In this document: positions 30,426 through 41,122 of the stretch, piece after piece | Position numbering within the stretch: the first letter of the stretch is position 1 | Layout: each line of letters begins with the position of its first letter | Assembly (NCBI RefSeq): GCF_000308435.1 | Contig: NZ_BAFR01000071.1 | Location: 1 to 64,000 of the forward strand | Source: Nocardia araoensis NBRC 100135 | GTDB lineage: Bacteria > Actinomycetota > Actinomycetes > Mycobacteriales > Mycobacteriaceae | Direction of reading: 5' to 3' | Length of the DNA: 64,000 nt | Translations under genes and position numbers: made by a program | Notes under the pieces: model-generated | What the model saw: the letters and a program-made list of their open reading frames with translations, nothing else | Told to the model about the DNA's origin: nothing | Databases searched by the model: none

Positions 30426-31046
30426 TCACCGGGTGCGTTGGGCGGCGAGGAATGTCGCCAGGGGCGCCGGTCCGCCACCGGGGCGGATGACCAGTCCGCG
30501 GCGCTCGTCGTGCGGCCAGCGGGGCTGCTCGTGCGGGGCGAGCGCCAGCAGCAGCGGCACCAGCGCCTCGGCGATGCGGTCGCCGACTTCGCAGAAAGCC
30601 TGGGCGGACAGCCCGACCGGGTCGGCGATGTTCTCCCGGCCGACCAGCGACAGATCGTTGCGCGCCCGATGCAATTCGGCGACGGTGCGCGCGCCGGTGA
30701 CGTGCGCGATGCGGTGGGCCTCCAGCAGCGTGAAGGTGCGGGCTCCGGCGCCGAAGGCCAGGTCGACCACCTGTTCGCGGATCTGCTCGGTCATCGTGAG
30801 GACCAAATCGGCCTTGTCGATCATCTCCGGTTTCAGGCGACGCGCCCGGAAGTTGCTCGCGTCGGCGCCAAGCCCGGTGATGGTCTGCGCGGCGAGCGGC
30901 TCGACGGGAAATCCCACCAGCGCACGGGTTCCCGCGCTCTCGGCGGTGAGGTAGGGGAGATCGTGTTCGACCGCGAGGGCGCGCGTGAGCCGCTCGGCGA
31001 TCACCGACCGGCAAACGTTGCCGTTGCAGACGAACAGGACGTGCAT
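30426..31046 (-). CDS. Low-molecular-weight protein-tyrosine-phosphatase family protein
   Basis: A 206-aa protein with the LMW-PTP P-loop at the N-terminus: MHVLFVCNGNVCRS, Cys7-X5-Arg13. SAGTRALVGFPVEP and a distal DP in ENIADPVG supply the rest of the site. It is about 50 aa longer than typical (150 aa), with an extra C-terminal segment. ATG 31046 is chosen because the motif starts there; upstream in-frame codons lack similarity. No tyrosine-kinase or polysaccharide gene is adjacent; the Ser/Thr kinase at 5.2 kb is distant. Confidence 0.85.
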   Translation of the reverse strand: MHVLFVCNGNVCRSVIAERLTRALAVEHDLPYLTAESAGTRALVGFPVEPLAAQTITGLGADASNFRARRLKPEMIDKADLVLTMTEQIREQVVDLAFGAGARTFTLLEAHRIAHVTGARTVAELHRARNDLSLVGRENIADPVGLSAQAFCEVGDRIAEALVPLLLALAPHEQPRWPHDERRGLVIRPGGGPAPLATFLAAQRTR

Positions 31047-31288
31047 ACCGATAACGATAAACGGCGGGAAGGCTACCAGAAGGCCCTGAGACATTAGTCC
31101 CATATGTGGGAACAACATATTCATCTGTTCGTAGCGCGCCGTACACGAAGCGCGCCGCTTCGGCCTCTGGCCTGCGACGTACGTCACTTCGAAGAGTCGT
31201 GCTGTTCGATTCTCTTCATGGCTGTACCCCGGCGCTCACGCATTCAAACGTTGCACTGTGATTGCTCCGTGATATGACCGCACGCAGG

Positions 31289-31801
31289 CTACCCGGATTC
31301 GCCTTCGTAGTAGACGTTTTCGCCCACCACGGGCTCGACCTCGGCCGGCCTGCCCTGGACGCGACCGCGGGTGGAGAACCGCTGACCACGGGAGGCGACC
31401 ACGGGCGCGAACCGCGCGAGTCCCGTCGCGGGGTCCATGTCGTCGTACATGGCATCGATACCGCCACGGGCGAAGTAGGCCTCGTGCCAGAAGCCGGTGC
31501 CGCCGGAGTCGCGCAGGAACTCCCGCCACCATTCCCGATGCGGTTGCGTCCGGGTCCAGGCTTCGAGGCTGTCGAGGTCGCGCCAATACTGCCGTGCGCC
31601 CCAGTGCGGCGGGAACAGCGCCCACACGAGGTCCTCGTGCAGCAGCAACCCGTCCGGGCGATCCTTGTGCGAGCGATAGAGTTTCGGCCCCAGCCCGAGC
31701 AGTCGCAGCATCCCCCGTGGCCGCCGCACCCGCATGCCGATATAGATGACCACCAGATCCGGGTACTCGGACAGATCCACGGTGGTCCTGTTCACTCGCA
31801 T
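31289..31801 (-). CDS. DUF4188-family protein
   Basis: A 170-aa protein of the DUF4188 (monooxygenase-like) family: DLVVIYIGMRVRRPRGML, ARQYWRDLDSLEAW and GFWHEAYFARGG are the family blocks. The fold is probably a dimeric alpha/beta barrel. ATG 31801 has GAGAGGAA eight bases upstream on the minus strand; longer in-frame starts are at 31840 and 31885. Activity is unknown. Confidence 0.75.
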   Translation of the reverse strand: MRVNRTTVDLSEYPDLVVIYIGMRVRRPRGMLRLLGLGPKLYRSHKDRPDGLLLHEDLVWALFPPHWGARQYWRDLDSLEAWTRTQPHREWWREFLRDSGGTGFWHEAYFARGGIDAMYDDMDPATGLARFAPVVASRGQRFSTRGRVQGRPAEVEPVVGENVYYEGESG

Positions 31802-32355
31802 CGCATTCCTCTCGCTGCCCCGGACGCTCGAAGTCGCCATATATGACAACGATTCGACACCGGAATCGGTTCGATCAGGGCGCAACTCCGTGATCCGACT
31901 TCACCCGGCCGTCGAGTGTCAGCCGTTGAGCAGTTGCTGGTACACGGTCCGGCTACAGCAGCGGCCGGAGAGAAAACTATGAACGCAACTCGCCATCGCC
32001 CGTAACATTCGATGCTCGAAGGGCCGGCCCTTGCGATCAGAACATCGGCAGCGTCGTCGGTGTCGTCCGATCCCACCGGCTCTGCCGTCTGCGGACCGAG
32101 AATTGCGTACCTAGATGAGCGGTGACACCCGCGACCACCTTCGCGAGCCTCGGTGGGCTCGACCGCGACCCGTGTCGGGCATGCTCGCTACCACTGCGCA
32201 CGCAACCAGTTGATCGCGGGCGGCATGGGGAAGCTCCACCCCACACGTCAGCGCTTGAATCCGGGACCCGAGCCAAGCCGCTGAGCAACGGCCGATAGGC
32301 CCAGCCCGAATCGCACGATTCCAGCCCGACGTAACCACGCACATCGGGGGGTTCG
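31802..32355. other. Gene-free stretch with no recognised element
   Basis: No ORF on either strand has family resemblance or a convincing ribosome site. Open frames here are continuations of the tRNA region. I looked for transposase fragments and found none that could be supported. A degraded insertion next to the tRNA cannot be excluded. Confidence 0.4.
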
Positions 32356-32444
32356 GGGGCGAAGCCCCGCCGAGCGGGGCCTGGGGGTTGCACCCCCAGA
32401 AGAAACGACGAGCGCCCCCTGCGAGCGCTCTCCGCGAGCAGGGG
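32356..32444 (-). terminator. Cluster of strong hairpins downstream of tRNA-Leu
   Basis: Reading from the tRNA: hairpin CCCCTGC/GCAGGGG (32416-32444); CTGGGGG/CCCCCAG with a 5-nt loop (32381-32399); and two mutually exclusive stems, GCCCCGC/GCGGGGC (32364-32380) and GGGGC/GCCCC (32356-32368). They probably end tRNA transcription; the overlap of alternative stems is unusual. Confidence 0.6.
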
Positions 32445-32459
32445 ACACCCAAAAGCGAG

Positions 32460-32543
32460 TGCCGAGTGTGGGACTCGAACCCACACGTCCTTTCGGACAA
32501 CGGTTTTTGAGACCGTCGCGTCTGCCAGTTCCGCCAACCCGGC
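32460..32543 (-). tRNA. tRNA-Leu (anticodon CAA)
   Basis: An 84-nt class II tRNA. The acceptor stem GCCGGGT pairs with ACTCGGC (one G-U), discriminator A. The anticodon stem ACGGT/ACCGT encloses loop CTCAAAA, anticodon CAA, reading UUG. A long variable arm and GGTTCGAGTCC T-arm are present. CCA is not encoded. It is flanked downstream by a hairpin cluster. Confidence 0.96.
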
Positions 32544-32768
32544 GCACCGGATGGCAACTATAGCCGGTCGGGTGGGGTGGACGGAAATGGGTTGGCCCGA
32601 GCGGCGCGAGGGCACGGTTTGCGCAGGGTATATGCGTTCTATGCCGAAGTGAAAGGTACTCTTTACATCACTCGACAGCCCGACGGCTGACCGGTGCTCG
32701 CCTCGTGCGAGCGCGGCTTTCCTTTGGTTGGGTCGGGTACAGGGCATCGGAACCAGAGGGGTCTACCT

Positions 32769-33386
32769 ATGAGCACAGCAGCTGGGGGCGCCGGCACCAA
32801 GAAGGACGCCGGGGCGAAGCGGGTCGTCGTCGCCGAGGACGAGGCGCTCATTCGCATGGATCTGGTCGAGATGCTGACCGAAGAGGGCTATCAGGTGGTC
32901 GGCGAGGCGGGTGACGGTCAGCAGGCGGTGGATCTCGCCGTGGAGCACCGGCCCGATCTGGTGATCATGGACGTGAAGATGCCGCGGCGCGACGGGATCG
33001 ATGCGGCGGCGGAGATCGCGTCGAAACGCGTTGCCCCTGTGGTTATCCTGACCGCGTTCAGCCAGCGTGATCTGGTGGAGCGGGCGCGCGATGCCGGTGC
33101 GATGGCCTACCTGGTCAAGCCGTTCACGAAATCGGATCTGGTGCCCGCCATCGAATTGGCGGCCAGCCGCTTCCACGAGATCACCGCGCTGGAGAGCGAG
33201 GTCGCGAATCTCGCCGAGCGACTGGAGACGCGCAAGCTGGTCGAGCGGGCCAAGGGTGTGCTGATGCAGACGCAGGGCCTTTCGGAGCCGCAGGCGTTCA
33301 AGTGGATTCAGCGCACCGCAATGGACCGTCGCACGACGATGAAGGCGGTCGCCGAGGTGGTGCTGGAGAACCTGACGCCGAAGTGA
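32769..33386 (+). CDS. pdtaR: ANTAR-domain two-component response regulator
   Basis: A 205-aa transcription antiterminator-type regulator, orthologue of Rv1626. Receiver domain about 18-135: acidic Glu23/Asp24, phospho-acceptor Asp68 in LVIMDVKMP, Thr95 and Lys117. A coiled linker follows and then the ANTAR RNA-binding domain (about 145-203), ERAKGVLMQTQGLSEPQAFK. The partner histidine kinase PdtaS is encoded elsewhere. ATG 32769 gives the expected N-terminus. Confidence 0.95.
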   Translation: MSTAAGGAGTKKDAGAKRVVVAEDEALIRMDLVEMLTEEGYQVVGEAGDGQQAVDLAVEHRPDLVIMDVKMPRRDGIDAAAEIASKRVAPVVILTAFSQRDLVERARDAGAMAYLVKPFTKSDLVPAIELAASRFHEITALESEVANLAERLETRKLVERAKGVLMQTQGLSEPQAFKWIQRTAMDRRTTMKAVAEVVLENLTPK

Positions 33387-33572
33387 GAGCGCGCGTCACG
33401 GGAGAATTTACGCGAACGAAACGTAGTCGTGAACAAGAATTCGAAACGATGTCGCGTGCATGATCCGATTGTGATGCGGAACTAACGTACCGACGCTATG
33501 TTCTGTCCGGGCTGATGTGAGTCGGCCTCCTCGGCGATCCCGGGGGAGCACAGAACTTAGATGAGGTGAAAC

Positions 33573-34814
33573 GTGCTTAGTTCGACATGGCGCAGTCGCT
33601 CGACGCGAGCTGTTCTGGCCGTCGGCGCCGCCGCCGCGCTGGTGCTGACGGGTTGTAGCGACAAATCCACCAGCAGCGGTTCGGATTCCTCGGGTACCAA
33701 CGGGGCGGGCGGTCTCTCGATCCAGCCGGTTCTGCAGGTCGACCAGCAGGGCAAGGAAGTGCCGAAGGCCGACGCGGCCACGGCCGCCGACCCCGCGGGC
33801 GACGGCAAGGCGACCTGCGCGCCGGGCACGGCCATCGCGATGGCGGGCGCGCTGACCGGCCCTGACGCCGCGCTCGGCATCAACATCGTCAACGGCGTCA
33901 AGCTGGCCCTGGACAAGCACAACAAGGCCAATCCAGGCTGCAAGATCGAACTCAAGCAGTTCGACACCGAGGGTGACCCGCAGAAGGCCACCCAGGTGAT
34001 CCCGCAGATCGTCAACGACCGCTCGATCATCGGCCTGGTCGGTCCCGCCTTCTCCGGTGAGACCAAGGCGACCGGCAAGATCCTCAGTGACGCGGGCCTG
34101 GTCTCGGTCACCTCGTCGGCGACCAACGCGACGCTCACCCAGAACGGCTGGACCACCTTCTTCCGCGGTCTGGCCAACGACGACGTGCAGGGCCCCTCGG
34201 TGGCGAAGTACCTGGTCAACAGCGCCGGTTACAAGAAGGTCTGCGTCATCCAGGACAACACCGACTACGGCACCGGCCTGGCGAAGTCCATCACCGAAGG
34301 CCTGGGCGCCGCCGCCGACCCGGCCTGCGCGGCCAGCATCAAGAAGGGCGACAAGGACTTCTCCGCGACGGTCACCAAGGTGGCGGCGGCGAATCCGGAC
34401 GCCATCTTCTACTCCGGCTACTACTCCGAGGCCGCGCCGCTGGCCCAGCAGTTGAAGTCCGGTGGCGTGAAGGCGGTCTTCGTCTCCGCCGACGGCACCA
34501 ACGACCCGCAGTTCGTCGCCCAGGCGGGCAGCGCGGCCAAGGGCGCGAAGCTGTCCTGCCCGTGTGGCCCCGCCCCGGAGAAGTTCGCCACGGACTACAA
34601 GGCGCTCAACGGCCAGGCGCCCGGCGTCTACTCGGTCGAGGCCTACGACCTCACCACGATCCTGGCCAAGGGCATCGACAGCGGGAAGGTCACCCGCCCG
34701 GACCTGCTCGACTATGTGCGGACGTACGACGGTGCCGGCCTCGCGCGTCAGTACAAGTGGAACCCGAACGGTGAGCTTTCGAACGCGCTGATCTGGGTTT
34801 ACGAGGTCAAGTAG
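33573..34814 (+). CDS. livK: Branched-chain amino acid ABC transporter substrate-binding lipoprotein
   Basis: A 413-aa exported lipoprotein, lipobox LTGC with Cys28, followed by a Ser/Gly linker and a periplasmic-binding fold type I domain: AMAGALTGPDAALG, GLVGPAFSGETKA, SYYSEAAPLAQQ-type hinge residues. GTG 33573 has GAGGTG five bases upstream. It heads livK-livH-livM-livGF. A 19-bp hairpin separates it from livH, which would raise binding-protein over permease levels. Confidence 0.93.
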   Translation: MLSSTWRSRSTRAVLAVGAAAALVLTGCSDKSTSSGSDSSGTNGAGGLSIQPVLQVDQQGKEVPKADAATAADPAGDGKATCAPGTAIAMAGALTGPDAALGINIVNGVKLALDKHNKANPGCKIELKQFDTEGDPQKATQVIPQIVNDRSIIGLVGPAFSGETKATGKILSDAGLVSVTSSATNATLTQNGWTTFFRGLANDDVQGPSVAKYLVNSAGYKKVCVIQDNTDYGTGLAKSITEGLGAAADPACAASIKKGDKDFSATVTKVAAANPDAIFYSGYYSEAAPLAQQLKSGGVKAVFVSADGTNDPQFVAQAGSAAKGAKLSCPCGPAPEKFATDYKALNGQAPGVYSVEAYDLTTILAKGIDSGKVTRPDLLDYVRTYDGAGLARQYKWNPNGELSNALIWVYEVK

Positions 34815-34832
34815 TCCCCGGATCCCGGGCGC

Positions 34833-34874
34833 ACGGCACGTACGGGGGTTCGTCCGAATCCCCGTACGTGCCGT
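34833..34874 (+). terminator. 19-bp intercistronic hairpin between livK and livH
   Basis: Left arm 34833-34851 starts ACGGCACGTACGGGG; right arm 34856-34874 ends CCCCGTACGTGCCGT. There is one G-U pair and a 4-nt loop. The stem is unbroken over 19 pairs. TTG follows but no U-tract, so partial termination or mRNA 3'-end protection is more likely than full termination. Confidence 0.75.
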
Positions 34875-34908
34875 TGTTCGGTGGGCGAATGGATGAGGGC
34901 AGAAATAG

Positions 34909-35942
34909 ATGAAACAAACGGCATCGGCCGCAGTGATACAACTCGCGGCCGGCTCGATCGACTTCAACTACGAGGGGCTGATCGATAATTTCTGGCGGCT
35001 GACCGTCGACGGCGTGACCTACGGCGCCATCTATGCCTTGGTCGCCGTGGGCTACACCTTGGTGTACGGCGTATTGCGGCTGATCAATTTCGCCCATTCG
35101 GAAATCTTCATGCTCGGGTTGTTCGGCCAGTTGATCGGATTGATGATCTTCGGATTCACGGCCAGCCCCGACGTCTACACCCAGGGCGTCGCGCTCACGG
35201 TCGTGTATCTGGGGTTGGCGATGGTGGTGGGCATGCTGGTATCCGGAGGTGCGGCAGTCGGATTGGAGCGGGTGGCCTATCGCCCGCTGCGCAAGCGCGG
35301 CGCCAAGCCGCTCGCCTTCCTGATCACCGCGATCGGCATGTCGTTCGTCCTCCAGGAACTGGTGCACTTCGTGCTGCCGAAGATCCGCCCCGATCTCGGC
35401 GGCACCAACGCGCAGCAGGCCATCCGGCTCGTCGAGCCCACCGTGCAGTTCAGTTTCGGCGGCGCGGACGTCACCAACATCATGCTGCTCATCGTGATCG
35501 CCGCCGTGGTGCTGGCGATCGTCACCGAAGTCCTGATCAACCGGACGAAGTTCGGGCGCGGTATCCGCGCCGTGGCGCAGGACCCCGACACCGCGACGCT
35601 GATGGGCGTTTCGCGGGAGCGGGTCATCATGCTGACCTTCCTCATCGGCGGTGTGCTCGCGGGCGCGGCGGCGATGCTGTACACCCTGAAGATCCCGAAC
35701 GGGATCATCTACTCCGGCGGATTCATCCTCGGTATCAAGGCGTTCAGCGCCGCGGTGCTCGGCGGCATCGGCAACCTGCGCGGCGCGCTGCTCGGCGGAC
35801 TGGTGCTCGGCGTGGTGGAGCAGTACGGCCAGATCCTGTTCGGCACCGAGTGGCGCGACGTGGTCGCGTTCGTGGTGCTCGTCCTGGTGCTGATGGTTCG
35901 CCCGACCGGCATCCTCGGCGAGAGTCTCGGAAGGGCGCGCGC

Positions 35943-35946
<4 letters not shown>
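34909..35946 (+). CDS. livH: Branched-chain amino acid ABC transporter permease
   Basis: A 345-aa LivH-type permease with 8-9 hydrophobic segments. GVTYGAIYALVAVGYTLVYG and LRLINFAHSEIFMLG are the LivH signature; RAVAQDPDTATLMGV is the cytoplasmic EAA-like loop. ATG 34909 is chosen. The end overlaps livM by 4 bp (ATGA at 35943). Confidence 0.95.
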
Positions 35947-37357
<1,411 letters not shown>

Positions 37358-37361
<4 letters not shown>

Positions 37362-39172
37362 CCGGGCCGGGCGCGGGTGACGCGCTGTTCGACAACGAGG
37401 ACATGGCCGCGGGCTACGCGGCCGAACCGCAGGCCGAGTCCGCGGGCACCGTCGATGTCACCCAGGTGATCCCGGAACTCGCCGATGCCGAGACGGTCGC
37501 GGAAGTGGTCGCCCCGCGCCGCGATATCGAGACCGCGGTGGGCGAGCCCCTGCTGCGCACCGAGGGCCTCACGGTGAAGTTCGGCGGCCTCACCGCCCTG
37601 GACCAGGTGAGTTTCGAGATCCGCCGCGGCGAGATCCTCGGTCTCATCGGTCCCAACGGCGCGGGCAAGACCACGTGCTTCAACGCGATCACCGGCGTCT
37701 ACCAGCCCGCCTCCGGGCTGGTGTACTTCGACGGCAAACCGCTGACCAAGACCAAACGCAACGCGATCACCCGCCTCGGCATCGCCCGCACGTTCCAGAA
37801 CGTGCGCCTGTTCGGTGAGATGACCGCGCTGGAGAACGTCGTGGTCGGCACCGACGCACGGCACCGGACCTCGGTGCCGGGCGCGGTGTTCCGGACGCCG
37901 CGGCATCGGCGCGAGGAACGCGACGCCATCGAGCGCGGGATGGCGCTGCTGGAGTTCGTCGGGATCGCCCCGCGGGCGGTGGAGAAGGCGCGCAATCTGT
38001 CCTACGGCGACCAGCGTCGCCTGGAGATCGCCCGCGCGCTGGCCACCGAGCCGAAGCTGCTGTGCCTGGACGAGCCCGCGGCCGGATTCAATCCGAGCGA
38101 GAAGTCGGCGCTCATGGACCTGATCCGCAAGATTCGCGACGACGGGTTCACCGTGTTGCTCATCGAGCACGACATGCGACTGGTCATGGGCGTGACCGAT
38201 CGGATCGTGGTGCTGGAGTTCGGCCGCAAGATCGCCGACGGGCTGCCCGCGGACATCCGGGACAATCCCGCCGTGATCGCCGCGTATCTCGGCGTGCCGG
38301 ATGCCGAGGCGATCGAAACCGTCACTGCCCCGGGCGAAGACGGCGAGACCGAGAAAGTCGCGCCGTCCGGACCGGAGCCGGAAGCGGTACCGCTCGGCAA
38401 GGCGGCGGTCACCGAGCCGGTGGCGGAGGCGACGCGCGAGCCGGCCGCCGGCGCACCGCTGCTCGAAGTCAAGGACATGGTCGTCAACTACGGCAGGATC
38501 CAAGCGCTGCACGGGATCTCGCTGACCGTCGCGGAGGGCGAGCTGGTCACCCTGCTCGGCGCCAACGGCGCGGGGAAGACCACCACGATGCGCGCCATGT
38601 CGGGGTTGCTGCCCCTGACGCGGGGCCGGATCCTGTTCGAGGGCCGCGACATCACCCAGATGAAGGCGCACGAACGGGTGCTGCACGGGTTGATCCAGGC
38701 GCCGGAGGGCCGGGGTGTCTTCCCCGGCATGACGGTGCAGGAGAACCTCGACATGGGTTGCTACGGACGAGGTTTCAAGCAGAAGGCCGAGTACGACCGG
38801 ACGCTGGAGTGGGTGTTCGAGCTCTTTCCCCGGTTGCTCGAGCGGCGCAAGCAGGTGGGCGGCACGCTCTCCGGCGGTGAGCAGCAGATGCTGGCCATCG
38901 CCCGCGCGCTGATGGCGCGGCCCCGGCTGCTGCTGCTCGACGAACCGTCGATGGGGTTGGCGCCCATGGTGATCCAGCAGATCTTCCGGATCATCGGCGA
39001 GATCAACCAGCAGGGCACCACGGTGCTGCTGGTGGAGCAGAACGCGCAGCAGGCGCTGGCCCGCAGCGACCGCGCCTACATCATGGAAACCGGCGAGGTC
39101 ACCAAAACCGGCCGCGGCGCGGAACTGCTCACCGATCCCGCGGTGAAATCGGCGTATCTCGGCGTGGGCTAA
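37358..39172 (+). CDS. livGF: Fused LivG-LivF branched-chain amino acid ABC ATPase
   Basis: One 604-aa reading frame carries two complete ABC ATPases. An acidic ~65-aa N-terminal extension precedes the LivG half: Walker A GPNGAGKTT, signature NLSYGDQRR, Walker B LLCLDEPAAG, switch His in LLIEHDMRLV. An acidic linker of about 55 aa follows. The LivF half has Walker A GANGAGKTT, signature TLSGGEQQM, Walker B LLLLDEPSMG. LivG and LivF are normally two genes. The reading frame is continuous with no stop between halves. Start ATG 37358 overlaps livM. Confidence 0.93.
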
Positions 39173-39173
39173 G

Positions 39174-39259
39174 GCGTACCTCCGCCTTCGCTCCGGCCAT
39201 GCGCGGGCTGAGGACGGACTGCGTCCGGCCGCACCGATCAGGCGTACCTCCGCCTTCGC
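39174..39259. repeat. Inverted copy of the ~70-bp intergenic repeat
   Basis: The 25-bp core, complement of that at 15742, lies at 39174-39198, one base after the livGF stop. The spacer with GGACGGACTGCGTCC follows. A second, shortened core is at 39242-39259. Orientation relative to the upstream gene is the same as at the MarR stop. Confidence 0.85.
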
Positions 39260-39319
39260 GGCCGTGCGGCTTCGCCTTCCTCGCCGCCGAGTCCGGTGCC
39301 GCGCGGCCGGGCTCGAGGC

Positions 39320-41008
39320 ATGATCGTGACCATGGATGGTCACGACGAGCTGATGAGCTTGGCCGAGCGGTACTGGGACAGTGTGCTCGAGGCGGCGCCG
39401 AGCGAGGCGACTCTGCTCGGCGACCGCCGCTTCGACGATCGGATCGAGGATCTGTCCGTCGACGCCGAACAGCGGTTGCTGTCCACCTGGCGCGATCTGC
39501 TGCGGGCGGTCGACGCGCTCGACGCCGAAGGGTTGAGTCGGGCCGACCGCATCACCCGCAGCTTGCTGCGCACCGAATTGCGCGGCGCCGTCGAGCATCT
39601 GGAATGGCGGCCGGTGGAGCTGGCCTCCGACCAGATGAACGGCGTGCACGCGGCGGTGCTGATGGTGGCCCCGCAGACGAACGCGCCGCAGCCGGAGCAC
39701 GCGCTGGCACTGGTGCGCCGCTACCGGCAGTTCGGGGACATGCTCGGCCAGGCCGTCGAGCGGTTCCGCGCGGGCTTGGCCGCGGGCCGCACGCCCGCGC
39801 GGATCGCCATCGAGCGCTCGCTCAACCAACTGGACGGCTACCTGGATTCCGACGTGGCCGCCGATCCGTTCGTCACCTTCGCCGGTCCGCGGGGCTGGGA
39901 CGGCGAGGCCGCATGGCGCTCGGAACTGGCCGAGGTGACGCGGGATGTCATCCGGCCCGCGTTCCAGGTCTACCGTGATGCGCTGTACGACGAACTGCTG
40001 CCCGCCGCCCGTCCCGACGACCAGCCCGGCCTGTGCTGGCTCGGCGGCGACGGCGAGGACATCTACCGGCGGCTGCTGCGCCACCACACCACGCTGCCCG
40101 ATCTCGGCGCCGACGAGATCCACGAACTCGGCCTCGCCGAGCTGACGAAGCTGCGCGAGGAGTACGCGACGGTGGGCGCGCGCCTGTTCGGCACCGGCGA
40201 TCTCGGCGAGATCTTCGCCCGCCTGCGCGAGGATCCCGCGCTGCGCTACGACGACGCCGAGCAGATCATGTTCGACGCCCGCAGGGCCCTGGCCCTGGCG
40301 ACCGCGGAGATGGGGAACTGGTTCGGGCGCCTGCCCAAGGAATCCTGCGACATCGTCCCGGTGCCGGAGTTCCTGGCCGCGGATTCGCCTGCGGCGTACT
40401 ATTTCCCGCCCGCCGCCGATGGGTCGCGGCCGGGCACGTATTTCGTCAACCAGCACCATCCCACCGGCCGTGGACGCTTCGAGACCGCGTCGGTGGCCTA
40501 CCACGAGGCGATTCCCGGCCATCATCTCCAGCTCACCATCGCCACCGAACTCGACCACCTGCCGCGTTTCCAGCGCCAATCCTTCGCCAACACCGCGTTC
40601 GTCGAGGGCTGGGCGCTCTACACCGAGCGGCTGGCCGACGAAATGGGTTTGTACGAGGACGATCTCGGCCGCCTGGGCATGCTGGCCGGCGATTCCTGGC
40701 GCTCCTGCCGGTTGGTGGTCGACACCGGCCTGCACGCGAAAGGCTGGAGCAGGCAGCAGGCCATCGACTTCATGGTGGCCAACGCGCCGGTCGGGCTGGC
40801 CGAGATCACCGTGGAGGTGGATCGCTACATCGCCATGCCGGGGCAGGCGGTCGGCTACAAGATCGGACAGCTGGAGATCATGCGCCAGCGGGTGGCGGCC
40901 ACCGAGCGGCTCGGCGCGGACTTCGACATCAAGGCCTTCCACGACGTGGTGCTCGGTTCCGGATCGGTGAGCCTGCCCGTGCTGCGGGAACTGGTCGGCA
41001 CGCTCTGA
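39320..41008 (+). CDS. DUF885-family protein, putative metallopeptidase
   Basis: A 562-aa soluble protein of the DUF885 family. The probable zinc site is AYHEAIPGHHLQ, an HExxxGHH variant. PGTYFVNQHHPT, FVEGWALYTERLADEMG and AMPGQAVGYKIGQLEI are family blocks. No signal peptide, so cytosolic. Start is ATG 39320 or ATG 39332; the second lies inside a 22-bp inverted repeat. Peptidase activity is inferred from the motif; the substrate is unknown. Confidence 0.85.
   Translation: MIVTMDGHDELMSLAERYWDSVLEAAPSEATLLGDRRFDDRIEDLSVDAEQRLLSTWRDLLRAVDALDAEGLSRADRITRSLLRTELRGAVEHLEWRPVELASDQMNGVHAAVLMVAPQTNAPQPEHALALVRRYRQFGDMLGQAVERFRAGLAAGRTPARIAIERSLNQLDGYLDSDVAADPFVTFAGPRGWDGEAAWRSELAEVTRDVIRPAFQVYRDALYDELLPAARPDDQPGLCWLGGDGEDIYRRLLRHHTTLPDLGADEIHELGLAELTKLREEYATVGARLFGTGDLGEIFARLREDPALRYDDAEQIMFDARRALALATAEMGNWFGRLPKESCDIVPVPEFLAADSPAAYYFPPAADGSRPGTYFVNQHHPTGRGRFETASVAYHEAIPGHHLQLTIATELDHLPRFQRQSFANTAFVEGWALYTERLADEMGLYEDDLGRLGMLAGDSWRSCRLVVDTGLHAKGWSRQQAIDFMVANAPVGLAEITVEVDRYIAMPGQAVGYKIGQLEIMRQRVAATERLGADFDIKAFHDVVLGSGSVSLPVLRELVGTL
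39324..39345. promoter_or_regulatory. 22-bp inverted repeat over the DUF885 start
   Basis: Arms TCGTGACCAT (39324-39333) and ATGGTCACGA (39336-39345) with a 2-nt centre. It covers one candidate ATG (39332). It could be an operator or a translation-blocking hairpin; it could also be chance within codons. Confidence 0.4.
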
Positions 41009-41109
41009 CCGCGCGGGGCGCATCGGTACTCGCGCCCCGCGGATCGGAATCCGGTCGCGGCGGCTCCGGCTGCCGGGTGTCGGCGTATCGCCTTGTCGGT
41101 GCCGGTCCC

Positions 41110-41115
41110 TAGACT
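41110..41115 (+). promoter_or_regulatory. Predicted -10 hexamer for polA, leaderless
   Basis: TAGACT ends 8 nt before the GTG of polA at 41123; no ribosome site between. Confidence 0.5.
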
Positions 41116-41122
41116 CTGGGGC

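Noticed and set aside
31802..32355. Transposase or integrase remnant next to tRNA-Leu
   Set aside because: Frames on both strands show no recognisable transposase motif and no terminal repeats were found.
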